In this document: positions 23,315 through 30,239 of the stretch, piece after piece | How the letters are laid out: each line of letters starts with the position of its first letter | Numbering within the stretch: the first letter of the stretch is position 1 | Assembly: GCA_002418205.1 (NCBI GenBank) | Contig: DIDP01000063.1 | Coordinates: 1 to 30,239, forward strand | Source: Anaerolineales bacterium UBA5797 | GTDB lineage: Bacteria > Chloroflexota > Anaerolineae > Anaerolineales > Villigracilaceae | DNA length: 30,239 nucleotides | Direction: 5' to 3' | Notes under the pieces: generated by a model | What the model was told of the DNA's origin: nothing | Seen by the model: only the letters and a program-made list of their open reading frames with translations | Database searches by the model: none | Program-made: the position numbers and the translations under genes

Positions 23315-24781
23315 ATGAAGTTCAAACGTCTAACCCAGATCATTATCGTCCTTGTCCTTACGCTGAGCACGATGGGGAGCGCACCTGCCCTGACAGACAC
23401 GAATTCGCCTGCCGCCCCTTTGGAACCAATGGTGATCAATCGTAATTTGAACTATTGGGATGCAACGTATATCGGCTTTGTGAGTTCCAGCATATTCGAG
23501 AAATGGCACTTTGATTTCACCCAGACCGAAAACTTCGTGCTGACCGTTTCGCCGCTGACCGGAGACCTGGTGCCTCTGCTCATCCTGCTCGATGCGAATA
23601 ACGCTGAGCTTGCCCGCGGCACAGGCACGTTGACCAGCAGTCAGCCGGCTGGAAGTTATTCCGTTCAAGTCCAGCCGGAATCAGGCAGCGGTTTCTATGT
23701 GCTTACGATCCGTCAGGTTACCGTGGTTGGTCCTTCCGTAACGACAACGGTCAGCCCGGCGGGTGTCAATGTGGGGGAGACTGCTCTTGCAACCGTCACC
23801 TTGAACAATGTTCCTGCCGAGGGTTATACCAGCGCCGAATTCACCTGTACCTATGATGCCAACCTGGTGGAGGTGGGCAATATCGTGGTCACCAGTCTCT
23901 TTGGCGCGGATTCCGCCGTAGCGATCAGCGGACCGGCGAACGGCAGTTTCATTGTGGCGATTGCGGGCAGCAACGGCAGCAAAGCCACCACCAGCGGAGC
24001 CGCATTCACCTTCGATGTCACCGGATTGCAGGCGGGACAAACCCCCATCGAATGCACGGCGCGCGTCTCGAAGGGTGATAACGTTTTGACTTCGCTCCAA
24101 TCCACCGGCACCAGCCTCACGGTCGCTGGAGAAACGCCCACTACGACCCCCAGCAATACGCCGGAGCCGACGGTCACCAACACGCCGGATGGGTCTGCCA
24201 CCCCAGTCGAAACATCCACACCGGTGGAGACATCCACGCCGGTGGAAACATCCACTCCTATTGAAACCTCCACACCGGTGGAAACATCCACGCCGGTGGA
24301 ATCGCCCACACCCACATTTACCTCCACGCCGATCGATACACCAACGGCCACTGCAACACCTCTGCCAGATGGAACCCTTACCGGCCAGGTACTCGCGGGC
24401 AAGCCGGTAACCGTCAGCCTGTATGACGCGAGCGACATGCTTGTGACGTCTGTGGCTGCCAACGTGGATGGGACGTTCAGCCTTACGGCTCCAGCCGGGA
24501 CCTATAGCGTGGTCGCCACAGCCAGCGGCTTCCTCAGTGCCCAGGGCTCTGCCGTGTTGACCGGCGGCTCGACCAGCACAATGCCGACCTTCAGCCTGCC
24601 TGCAGGTGATATCGACGGCAACGATGTGATCGATCAATTCGATGCGCTCACGATCGGGATCAACTACAACGCGTCCAGTCCTGCCGCCGCAGATCTGAAC
24701 AACGATGGCACCATCAACGTGCTCGATCTGGAACTCCTGGCGCAGAACTATCGCAAGACCGGTCCGGTTCTCTGGGAATGA
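23315..24781 (+). CDS. Secreted cohesin-dockerin protein
   Basis: 488 residues; ATG at 23315 has AAGGAG 9 bases upstream. Signal peptide (about 1-25). An N-terminal PPC-like beta domain (about 35-135, WHFDFTQTENFVLTV...GSYSVQV) comes first. A cohesin-like domain (137-270, VNVGETALATVTLNNVP...YTSAEFTCTYDANLVEV) and a TPVETS repeat linker (about 285-345) follow. Then comes a carboxypeptidase-regulatory-like domain (353-428) and a C-terminal dockerin-like module with two calcium loops, DIDGNDVIDQFD and DLNNDGTINVLD (429-488). Cohesin and dockerin on one chain would allow self-assembly or chain formation on the cell surface; no enzyme domain is present, so a scaffold role is inferred. The last 61 residues match the M23 protein downstream at 54 positions. 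Confidence 0.88.
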   Translation: MKFKRLTQIIIVLVLTLSTMGSAPALTDTNSPAAPLEPMVINRNLNYWDATYIGFVSSSIFEKWHFDFTQTENFVLTVSPLTGDLVPLLILLDANNAELARGTGTLTSSQPAGSYSVQVQPESGSGFYVLTIRQVTVVGPSVTTTVSPAGVNVGETALATVTLNNVPAEGYTSAEFTCTYDANLVEVGNIVVTSLFGADSAVAISGPANGSFIVAIAGSNGSKATTSGAAFTFDVTGLQAGQTPIECTARVSKGDNVLTSLQSTGTSLTVAGETPTTTPSNTPEPTVTNTPDGSATPVETSTPVETSTPVETSTPIETSTPVETSTPVESPTPTFTSTPIDTPTATATPLPDGTLTGQVLAGKPVTVSLYDASDMLVTSVAANVDGTFSLTAPAGTYSVVATASGFLSAQGSAVLTGGSTSTMPTFSLPAGDIDGNDVIDQFDALTIGINYNASSPAAADLNNDGTINVLDLELLAQNYRKTGPVLWE

Positions 24782-24800
24782 CCTCACCTTTTGAATTGTC

Positions 24801-24824
24801 GGGGCGCACGATTTCGTGCGCCCC
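24801..24824 (+). repeat. Perfect GC-rich hairpin in front of the cohesin-FHA gene
   Basis: GGGGCGCACG pairs with CGTGCGCCCC around ATTT. It lies 20 bases after the cohesin-dockerin stop and 18 bases before the next ATG, with no T-tract, so it is probably an intercistronic mRNA-processing or stability hairpin or a REP-like repeat. Confidence 0.75.
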
Positions 24825-24842
24825 GGTCCCCTGGAGTTGCTT

Positions 24843-25820
24843 ATGAGATCTTTTATCGCGTGGTCGATGGCATTTGTGCTGGCGTTCGCTTTTGCGGGAA
24901 ATGTAAATGCTCAAACCTCTGACAGTATCTGGCTGACCGCCGGTACTACTGCCTTTAAGACCGGAGAGAATGTAACGGTCACGGTCAATGCCGTTTCGAC
25001 AACACCCATTCAGGGATTCACATTTCAGATCCGCTACGACCCGGCATGCTTGAAACCCGTCAATGCCTCCAGCCCGGTTGCCGGGATGAACGGACTGCCA
25101 TTGCCTCAGCTCTCCGGCCTGGTGGACGGTTCGTATGCCAGCACCACACCACAGACTGTGAACGGGGTATTGGCTGAGGTGCGGTTTGTGACGTTGAAGG
25201 GATGCCAGACCAATCTGAACCTGGAGTCCGCGGCGCTTGCCATCCGCACTACGGAGGGATTTGCCGCGCCGCTGGCAGGTGTTGCGATCGGCGAGAGGAA
25301 CATTGCCCTGAACATAGATAAGGAGGCAGGCATCGCTCAACCTCCGCAGCAGGAATCAGGATCGGTCCTTTCACTCGCCCCGCCTCCTGTTGCTGAAAGA
25401 GGATTCCCCGGTTGGGCGGTTGGCATTCTTGTGGTGTTGTTGGTTGCCGGGATGTTGCTGGGCGCGTTCCTCTGGCTTCGGACAAGGAATGCAATCTCCG
25501 CGGCTCCCATGGATTCGGCGTTGCCGCGCGGGGCCGCCCTGCATATGAAACACGGTCCCTACGCCGGGAAGAGTTTTGTCCTTAACAAACTGCCCATCAT
25601 GATCGGACGCGACCCGCAGAACGACATCTGCCTCAATGATCCGCACATCATCCCGCAGCATGCCAGGATCTTCGAGACCAGCAACGGGTATTACCTGATG
25701 GACCTGGGCGGCGAGACCTACGTCAACGGGCAGATGGTGAGGAGAAATTCCACGTTCCTGAAGCCCGGCGATGTGGTGCGCCTGGGCAAGAGCGCCCTGT
25801 TCGTGTTCGGACCGTCTTGA
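24843..25820 (+). CDS. Membrane protein: extracellular cohesin-like domain, TM helix, cytoplasmic FHA domain
   Basis: 325 residues; ATG at 24843 with GGAG 6 bases upstream. Signal peptide (1-23, ending NVNAQ). A cohesin-like beta sandwich (about 27-160: SIWLTAGTTAFKTGENVTVTV, GFTFQIRYDPACLKPV) is followed by a linker and one membrane helix (about 187-211). The C-terminal FHA domain (about 230-325) has PIMIGRDPQND and TYVNGQMV. FHA domains usually bind phosphothreonine. Here the strand normally reading S-R-x-H-A is IPQHARI, so the usual phosphate-contacting Ser is Ile, while the GR Arg and the Asn are kept. The topology places a putative dockerin-binding domain outside and a signalling domain inside. 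No Ser/Thr kinase is in the window. Confidence 0.88.
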   Translation: MRSFIAWSMAFVLAFAFAGNVNAQTSDSIWLTAGTTAFKTGENVTVTVNAVSTTPIQGFTFQIRYDPACLKPVNASSPVAGMNGLPLPQLSGLVDGSYASTTPQTVNGVLAEVRFVTLKGCQTNLNLESAALAIRTTEGFAAPLAGVAIGERNIALNIDKEAGIAQPPQQESGSVLSLAPPPVAERGFPGWAVGILVVLLVAGMLLGAFLWLRTRNAISAAPMDSALPRGAALHMKHGPYAGKSFVLNKLPIMIGRDPQNDICLNDPHIIPQHARIFETSNGYYLMDLGGETYVNGQMVRRNSTFLKPGDVVRLGKSALFVFGPS

Positions 25821-25905
25821 TCGGCGGGCGGATGTCCCAGTGTGGAAACCTGCCTAAGAAAACGGAATCAGACGTCCCCGTGGAAGGAAGCGAGGAGCGT
25901 TATCC

Positions 25906-28443
25906 ATGAAAACCAAATATTTGTTTCGGACGATCAGTCTGTTGGTGTTGATGCTCTCGATCGTCCCGGTTATCCAGCCTGCCTCCGCGGCGGCTTCCCC
26001 TCCTCCGGCGGATATGTTCCAGCTGCCATGGGATCAGGGGATTGCGTGGGTGGCGATCGACGGGATCGATAACGGCACCAAGCGTCCGCTGACCAGTTCG
26101 CACAACTACTCTGTGGGCGGGGCGATCGATTTTGCTCCGCATAACAATATGAAGACCGGGGAGGATACGAGCAATTTTTGGGTGGCAGCCGCGGCATCGG
26201 GGAAGGTCGTTGAGATATCGGGCTGTCATATGAAAATCGCCCACGATGGCGGCTGGATCACGGAATATCAATTCCTTGGCAATATCAAGGTGAAGCTGGG
26301 CGACACGGTTGAACGCAACCAACGCCTGGGAATCATCGCCGACGGGATCAGGCAGAAGTATTGTCCCGGCTATGTGGAACCGAACGTACCGCATGTGCAT
26401 TTCATGCTGCGCCCCACGTTGATCGGCGCGACGTTTGCGGGTTGGCAGGTCAAATACAATTCGGGGTCGAACATCACGACATTTACGAAGGACGGCACGA
26501 CGGTTGGATTGTACAAGCCGCTTCTAAACACGATGGGAGGATCCTCCACTTCTTCCCCCACGCCCACCATGACAACATCTCCGTCCACGGCAACACCGAC
26601 CGCGCCATCCGGCCCGTATGTATCCACGAGCCTCAACCTGCCGGGTATTGACATCGGTGGTTCGGCGTTGGCGACCGTCCGTTTGAACAATGTGCCTGTC
26701 GAAGGATATACGAGCGCAGAGTTCACCTGTACGTACAATGCGAGTCTTGTTGAAGCGGGCAATATTGCCATTGCCGATCTATTCGGTGCCGACCCGGCAA
26801 CCGCGATCAGCGGCCCACAAAATGGAAGTTTCATCGTTGCGATCGCAGGCAGTAATGCCAACCGCGCCACCACGAGCGGGATCGTATTCACCTTTGATGT
26901 GAAAGGCTTGCAGGCAGGGCAGACCGCGCTCGAGTGTACGGCGCGGGTCTCGCAGGGAAATAACGTCCTCTCACAAATCCCCTCGGTCGGGACCAGTCTC
27001 GCGGTCTTTGGACCGGTTTCGCCCACACCTACGATCACACAATCTCCTGCACCGCTCACTCCAACCATTCCGCCTTCGATATGCGATCTGGCTGAATTCA
27101 TTGCGGACATAAACGTACCGCCCGGGACAGCGATGCTTCCCGGTCAACAGTTCACAAAGACGTGGCGATTAAAGAATGTCGGCACGTGCGATTGGACGAC
27201 CTCTTATCAGATCGTATTCGTCAGCGGCGCGATCATGAGTGCCCCCACTCCCCTCGCATTTCCGATGAATGTCGCGCCGGGTCAGACCATCGACGTATCG
27301 ATCAACATGACCGCGCCCTATGATGCCGGCTTGCATCGCGGGTATTGGATGTTCAGAAATGCAAATGGCGCCTTGTTTGGCATTGGTCCACAGGTGAACG
27401 AACCCTGGTTTGTGGAGATCAACGTCAGCGGTCCCACGGTCACGCCCGCGCCGCCGACCAATTCACCCACCCCGACGATTACGATGACCACAACGCCGCC
27501 CGCCGGTGAATGGCTTGCCTTTACCAATCTGACCTATGGCTTTGAGTTCAAATATCCGCCGCAGGGCGTCATCGCGGAGGGACGGAACGACAACTTTGCT
27601 CGCATCGATCTGCCTTTCGTGCAGGGCACGAATCTGCGCGAAAAATATTTGGAGGTCATTGCCCGGGAGAACGTAAATCTTTGCCAGAGCCCGCTGGCGA
27701 CCACTTCCATGCTCGAATCATCCGAGACGGTGGTCGTTAACGGCATCACATTCCTGAAGCAGACCGGCCAGGATGGCGGGGCAGGTCACCTGCATCAATG
27801 GGTCGCCTATTCCACGGCACGAGGGAACGCCTGCGTGAGTCTGGATTTCATCCTGCATTCGCTCAACCCCGGTAATTTCCCCACTCCGCCGCCTGTCTTC
27901 GATTACGCGGCTGAATCGGCTGTCTTCGGTCAGATCGTTTCCACTTATGCCTGGCTGGCGCAGTCACCCACAGCCACGCCCACGTTCACGACCACGCCGG
28001 TCCCATCAGCCACATCTGCTCCCGACGAATATGGCATCGTTGACGGTCGTGTGATCGCCGGGAAGCCGGTCACGGTCAGTTTTCTGGATGCTAACAACGC
28101 GCCGGTCGGATCGGTCGGCGCGAACCCCGACGGGACATTCGGATTCTCGCTTCTCCCCGGGACCTATACTGCCCTCGCCTCTGCGGACGGTTTTCTCGGC
28201 GCCCAGGGTTCTGTCACGGTGACCGCTGGAAACACTGCAACGATGCCAACCATCGAACTGCCTGCCGGCGATATCGACAGCAACAATGTGATCGATCAAT
28301 TCGACGCGCTTACGATCGGGATCAATTACAACGCCTCAACCCCTGCCGCCGCGGACTTGAACAACGATGGAGTTATCAACGTGCTCGATCTTGAACTGCT
28401 TGCATCGAACTATCGCAAAACCGGTCCGGTTGTCTGGCAATAG
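25906..28443 (+). CDS. Secreted M23-like peptidase with cohesin, NBR1-type Ig and dockerin modules
   Basis: 845 residues; GAGGAG lies before the ATG. Signal peptide (1-29). An M23/LasA-like metallopeptidase domain (about 35-205) has candidate zinc ligands His66 (SSHNYS), Asp75 (GGAIDF) and the HVHF pair His163/His165. A cohesin-like domain (about 235-365) is a close paralogue of the one in the 23315 gene. An NBR1-type Ig domain (391-506, GQQFTKTWRLKNVGTCDW) follows, then a PsbP-like region (533-685, YGFEFKYPPQGVIAEGR). A carboxypeptidase-regulatory-like domain (709-785) and a dockerin module (786-845, DIDSNNVIDQFD and DLNNDGVINVLD) finish the protein. It is probably a cell-wall-acting or binding enzyme tethered by cohesin-dockerin contacts. 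Whether the peptidase site is active is uncertain because the HxxxD His of common M23 enzymes is shifted. Confidence 0.87.
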   Translation: MKTKYLFRTISLLVLMLSIVPVIQPASAAASPPPADMFQLPWDQGIAWVAIDGIDNGTKRPLTSSHNYSVGGAIDFAPHNNMKTGEDTSNFWVAAAASGKVVEISGCHMKIAHDGGWITEYQFLGNIKVKLGDTVERNQRLGIIADGIRQKYCPGYVEPNVPHVHFMLRPTLIGATFAGWQVKYNSGSNITTFTKDGTTVGLYKPLLNTMGGSSTSSPTPTMTTSPSTATPTAPSGPYVSTSLNLPGIDIGGSALATVRLNNVPVEGYTSAEFTCTYNASLVEAGNIAIADLFGADPATAISGPQNGSFIVAIAGSNANRATTSGIVFTFDVKGLQAGQTALECTARVSQGNNVLSQIPSVGTSLAVFGPVSPTPTITQSPAPLTPTIPPSICDLAEFIADINVPPGTAMLPGQQFTKTWRLKNVGTCDWTTSYQIVFVSGAIMSAPTPLAFPMNVAPGQTIDVSINMTAPYDAGLHRGYWMFRNANGALFGIGPQVNEPWFVEINVSGPTVTPAPPTNSPTPTITMTTTPPAGEWLAFTNLTYGFEFKYPPQGVIAEGRNDNFARIDLPFVQGTNLREKYLEVIARENVNLCQSPLATTSMLESSETVVVNGITFLKQTGQDGGAGHLHQWVAYSTARGNACVSLDFILHSLNPGNFPTPPPVFDYAAESAVFGQIVSTYAWLAQSPTATPTFTTTPVPSATSAPDEYGIVDGRVIAGKPVTVSFLDANNAPVGSVGANPDGTFGFSLLPGTYTALASADGFLGAQGSVTVTAGNTATMPTIELPAGDIDSNNVIDQFDALTIGINYNASTPAAADLNNDGVINVLDLELLASNYRKTGPVVWQ

Positions 28444-28464
28444 GCAGGCTGTCCACTGGAGTGG

Positions 28465-28500
28465 AAAGCCCTTGAAGACCGGGAACCTTCAAGGGCTTTT
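28465..28500 (+). terminator. Terminator after the M23-cohesin-dockerin gene
   Basis: AAAGCCCTTGAAG (28465-28477) pairs with CTTCAAGGGCTTT (28487-28499), 13 bp, followed by TTTT. It closes the cohesin/dockerin cluster. Confidence 0.9.
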
Positions 28501-28570
28501 CGATTCTTTTCGGTGTCTTCTGATCTGTATAAAACGAAAAAAATCATCTTGCCCGCTTCGCGATCCATCA

Positions 28571-28598
28571 TTGTAAAAGAGTGCTTCAGTAGTATACT
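28571..28598 (+). promoter_or_regulatory. Possible promoter of the papain-like gene
   Basis: TTGTAA (28571-28576), a 16-bp spacer and TATACT (28593-28598). A TCAGTA/TACTGA inverted repeat (28586-28600) overlaps the -10 and could be an operator. Confidence 0.4.
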
Positions 28599-28678
28599 GA
28601 GGCTCTGCCGATTTTTAAAAATTATCCGTTCCTTGAATGATCCTCGACTTTAGCGGTTGTTTTATCGGAGGTGATCAA

Positions 28679-30239
28679 ATGGGTCCCAAGAATGAAAAGA
28701 AGGATGGCGGCAAAAAAAGCAGGGACGGCATGGGGAAAAAACGTCAGGGCGGCACTTCGACCTTGATCACTCCGAAGCCGGTCGTCAAAACGATCGATTT
28801 CCCAATCCTTCAATTTCCAAGGTCGGTTTCCAAATCATCCCAGTCAGCGGGTATCGTCATCAAGAAGTGGTGCATCGAGAACAGGGTTCCGGTTGGCAGA
28901 TCGAACAATGCTGTCCCGGTCTTCTTCCTGAACGTGGGAAATGTTGTTGAAATCAGGCAGCAGAACATCCGCGTCCCCGGGGATGATAATCGCTGGACCG
29001 AGATCGTTTACATCCATAACGAATTTTCGAAGGAAAAAAAGAAGTGGGTCGCTTCGACGATCACTGGCTGGGTCAACGAACTGTACCTCGATCCCTATTA
29101 TGAAAAATATTCCAATGACGAGGTGAAGATCCTTCATCCGACCGAGGATCCCACCGATGCACGCCAGTACATGATCTGGGATGGCGATGTCAGATACAAC
29201 ATGTGCGGGGAACTCTGTGTTGCCCATATCATCAAAAAGGATATTGATCCGAAGTCCACCCTCGAATCCGTGCTCCAGAAATGGAAGGACTCTCCGAACA
29301 AGGGCTCATTCTCCTATACCCCACGGACAATTAAATTTGGGACAAACGCCCCGCATCTGAAGGATATTCTTGAGTTATATCCCGCCTATAATGGGTTGAT
29401 TGACGGGGAGCCAATCCTTGCGTTTAGAGACGGATTGAAAGCTGGGGTCCTGAGTTGGGAAGGTATGAAGGATCGCCTCAACACGCACTATTTGGTCGCC
29501 CTCGTAGTAATCGACAAAACCGGGACGCTGATCCCGAGAGACAAGGACGGCGTTCAGCATTGGGTGCTGGTTGAAAAGGTCACACGCAATGGGAACCGGG
29601 TGGAACTCTACAACCCGTTCCCGAACCGGCTTCAGGAATATTCCTTCAATGAGTTTGCATCTTCATGCCGGGTGAGCCTGTCCGGTTTGTGGGTCAAACG
29701 GAAGAGACCATTGAGATCCGGTGCCGATGGCGCCGCGCAGGAACGTCCTTTCGAAGTTACGCTGGACGTTCCCAAGCCACCGCATTATCAGGCGCAGCAA
29801 TACATCGACCGGGAGGGCGGAAAGAAGACCCAGTTGTGCGGTGAATTCAGTGTTGCCTACGTGCTGGGCAAATCCCTCGACTCGACGTCATCCCGTTGGA
29901 GAAAGAATCAGCCTGAGTTGATGGATATGTTGACGATCCTGAAAGCTTATGGCTCTCTGAGCGGGGACGGCACGCAGCGCAAGCCCTTTACGATTGGGGC
30001 AGTCCTGGATTGCTGGCGTGAGACGCAGCCTCAGCTTTATAAACATCATGTTGTGGAAAACAGACCAACGGGAACACGTGAACTGATTTCCATATTACGA
30101 GCGTATGGATATAACAACCCCGAAGACTTTGTGGGTTTTCAGGCAGGGTTGATGGACACAGCCACACGAAAGGTCCTGCCCTCCCCGGGTAGGATGGCGA
30201 AAATGCTAAAGACACATTACCTGATCGCCGGCGTTGGCA
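28679..30239 (+). CDS. SH3-like plus tandem papain-like Cys/His domain protein (3' end outside window)
   Basis: The frame starts at an ATG behind a near-perfect GGAGGTGATC and stays open for 520 codons to the window end. There is no signal peptide; the first ~25 residues are Lys/Gly-rich (MGPKNEKKDGGKKSRDG). Residues ~60-145 look SH3-like (VPVFFLNVGNVVEIR, ITGWVNELYLDPY). Two homologous units follow. Unit 1 (about 160-335) has Cys176 in NMCGELCVAHI, THYLVALVVID, His294 in QHWVLVEKV and ELYNPFPN. Unit 2 begins near 375 with Cys387 in QLCGEFSVAYV and reaches THYLIAGVG at the edge, where its own His should lie just outside. The Cys-His-Asn/Asp order suggests a papain-like fold (C39-like or a relative). 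It is either a protease, a transferase or a toxin-like effector; I do not recognise the family. Confidence 0.8.
   Translation, partial: MGPKNEKKDGGKKSRDGMGKKRQGGTSTLITPKPVVKTIDFPILQFPRSVSKSSQSAGIVIKKWCIENRVPVGRSNNAVPVFFLNVGNVVEIRQQNIRVPGDDNRWTEIVYIHNEFSKEKKKWVASTITGWVNELYLDPYYEKYSNDEVKILHPTEDPTDARQYMIWDGDVRYNMCGELCVAHIIKKDIDPKSTLESVLQKWKDSPNKGSFSYTPRTIKFGTNAPHLKDILELYPAYNGLIDGEPILAFRDGLKAGVLSWEGMKDRLNTHYLVALVVIDKTGTLIPRDKDGVQHWVLVEKVTRNGNRVELYNPFPNRLQEYSFNEFASSCRVSLSGLWVKRKRPLRSGADGAAQERPFEVTLDVPKPPHYQAQQYIDREGGKKTQLCGEFSVAYVLGKSLDSTSSRWRKNQPELMDMLTILKAYGSLSGDGTQRKPFTIGAVLDCWRETQPQLYKHHVVENRPTGTRELISILRAYGYNNPEDFVGFQAGLMDTATRKVLPSPGRMAKMLKTHYLIAGVG

Noticed and set aside
24200..24310. Short repeats considered as a CRISPR array
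   Set aside because: They are in-frame TPVETS codon repeats without unique spacers.
23681..24787. 368-codon minus-strand ORF over the cohesin-dockerin gene
   Set aside because: Antisense shadow; its Gly/Cys/Arg-rich repeats are the mirror of the TPVETS linker.
28844..29227. 127-codon minus-strand ORF over the papain-like gene
   Set aside because: The plus-strand frame is open for 520 codons with an ideal ribosome binding site and paired domains; the minus ORF is its shadow.

Overview
The window looks like a chromosomal segment of a Chloroflexota bacterium, most likely Anaerolineae. This is an inference from style and gene families, not from a marker gene. The supporting signs are many secreted proteins and lipoproteins with Thr/Pro-rich (TPTPT-like) linkers, MBG/PxKF, cohesin and dockerin-like modules, NBR1-type Ig domains, GH15 glucosidases, T-box control of an aminoacyl-tRNA synthetase, and short dispersed palindromes built on GTCATTGCGAG...GAAGCAATC.

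Layout. (1) 1-1180: the 3' end of a large secreted repeat protein with two near-identical 219-bp repeats, an MBG domain and a PxKF-type C-terminus, then a strong terminator. (2) 1262-10650, all minus strand: a run of cell-envelope and accessory genes. In transcription order these are a lipoprotein with a concanavalin-like domain, an N4/N6-type DNA methyltransferase, a GH15 glucosidase, a small coupled ORF, a putative PD-(D/E)XK protein, an S41 protease-like lipoprotein, a C39-like protein with TPR repeats, a sulfatase-modifying-factor-like lipoprotein and another lipoprotein. Two junctions use ATGA stop/start overlaps. (3) 10731-12649, plus strand: an SDR enzyme resembling L-threonine dehydrogenase and a LysM surface protein with a probable leaderless start. 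A HIT hydrolase converges on it (12711-13058). (4) 13234-18472, plus strand: an RseP-type site-2 protease coupled to a HEAT-repeat protein, then a compact operon of AEC transporter, MA-family metallopeptidase, acylphosphatase and a small membrane protein.

(5) 18473-20183 is rich in RNA features. It holds a compact ORF-less group II intron on the minus strand (about 18480-19172) with a degenerate domain V. It is followed by a consensus sigma-70 promoter driving two tRNA-Ala genes (CGC and GGC), an extended -10 promoter, a T-box leader with a probable CTC (Leu) specifier, and a small ORF with a strong ribosome binding site. (6) 20234-22972 is leuS, with an unusual Lys/Ala-rich N-terminal extension of about 88 residues. 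(7) 23315-28443 is a three-gene cohesin/dockerin surface cluster. Two secreted proteins share nearly the same cohesin, carboxypeptidase-regulatory-like and dockerin modules; one also carries an M23-like peptidase and an NBR1-type Ig domain. Between them lies a membrane protein with an outside cohesin-like domain and a cytoplasmic FHA domain. (8) 28679 to the window end is an unfinished gene for a protein without a signal peptide, carrying an SH3-like region and two tandem Cys/His papain-like domains.

The most interesting items are the cohesin-TM-FHA gene between two cohesin-dockerin proteins, the tandem cysteine-protease-like protein at the right edge, the degenerate ORF-less group II intron, and the leuS leader with its small ORF and basic N-terminal extension. 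All functional calls come from reading motifs by eye; no database search was run.
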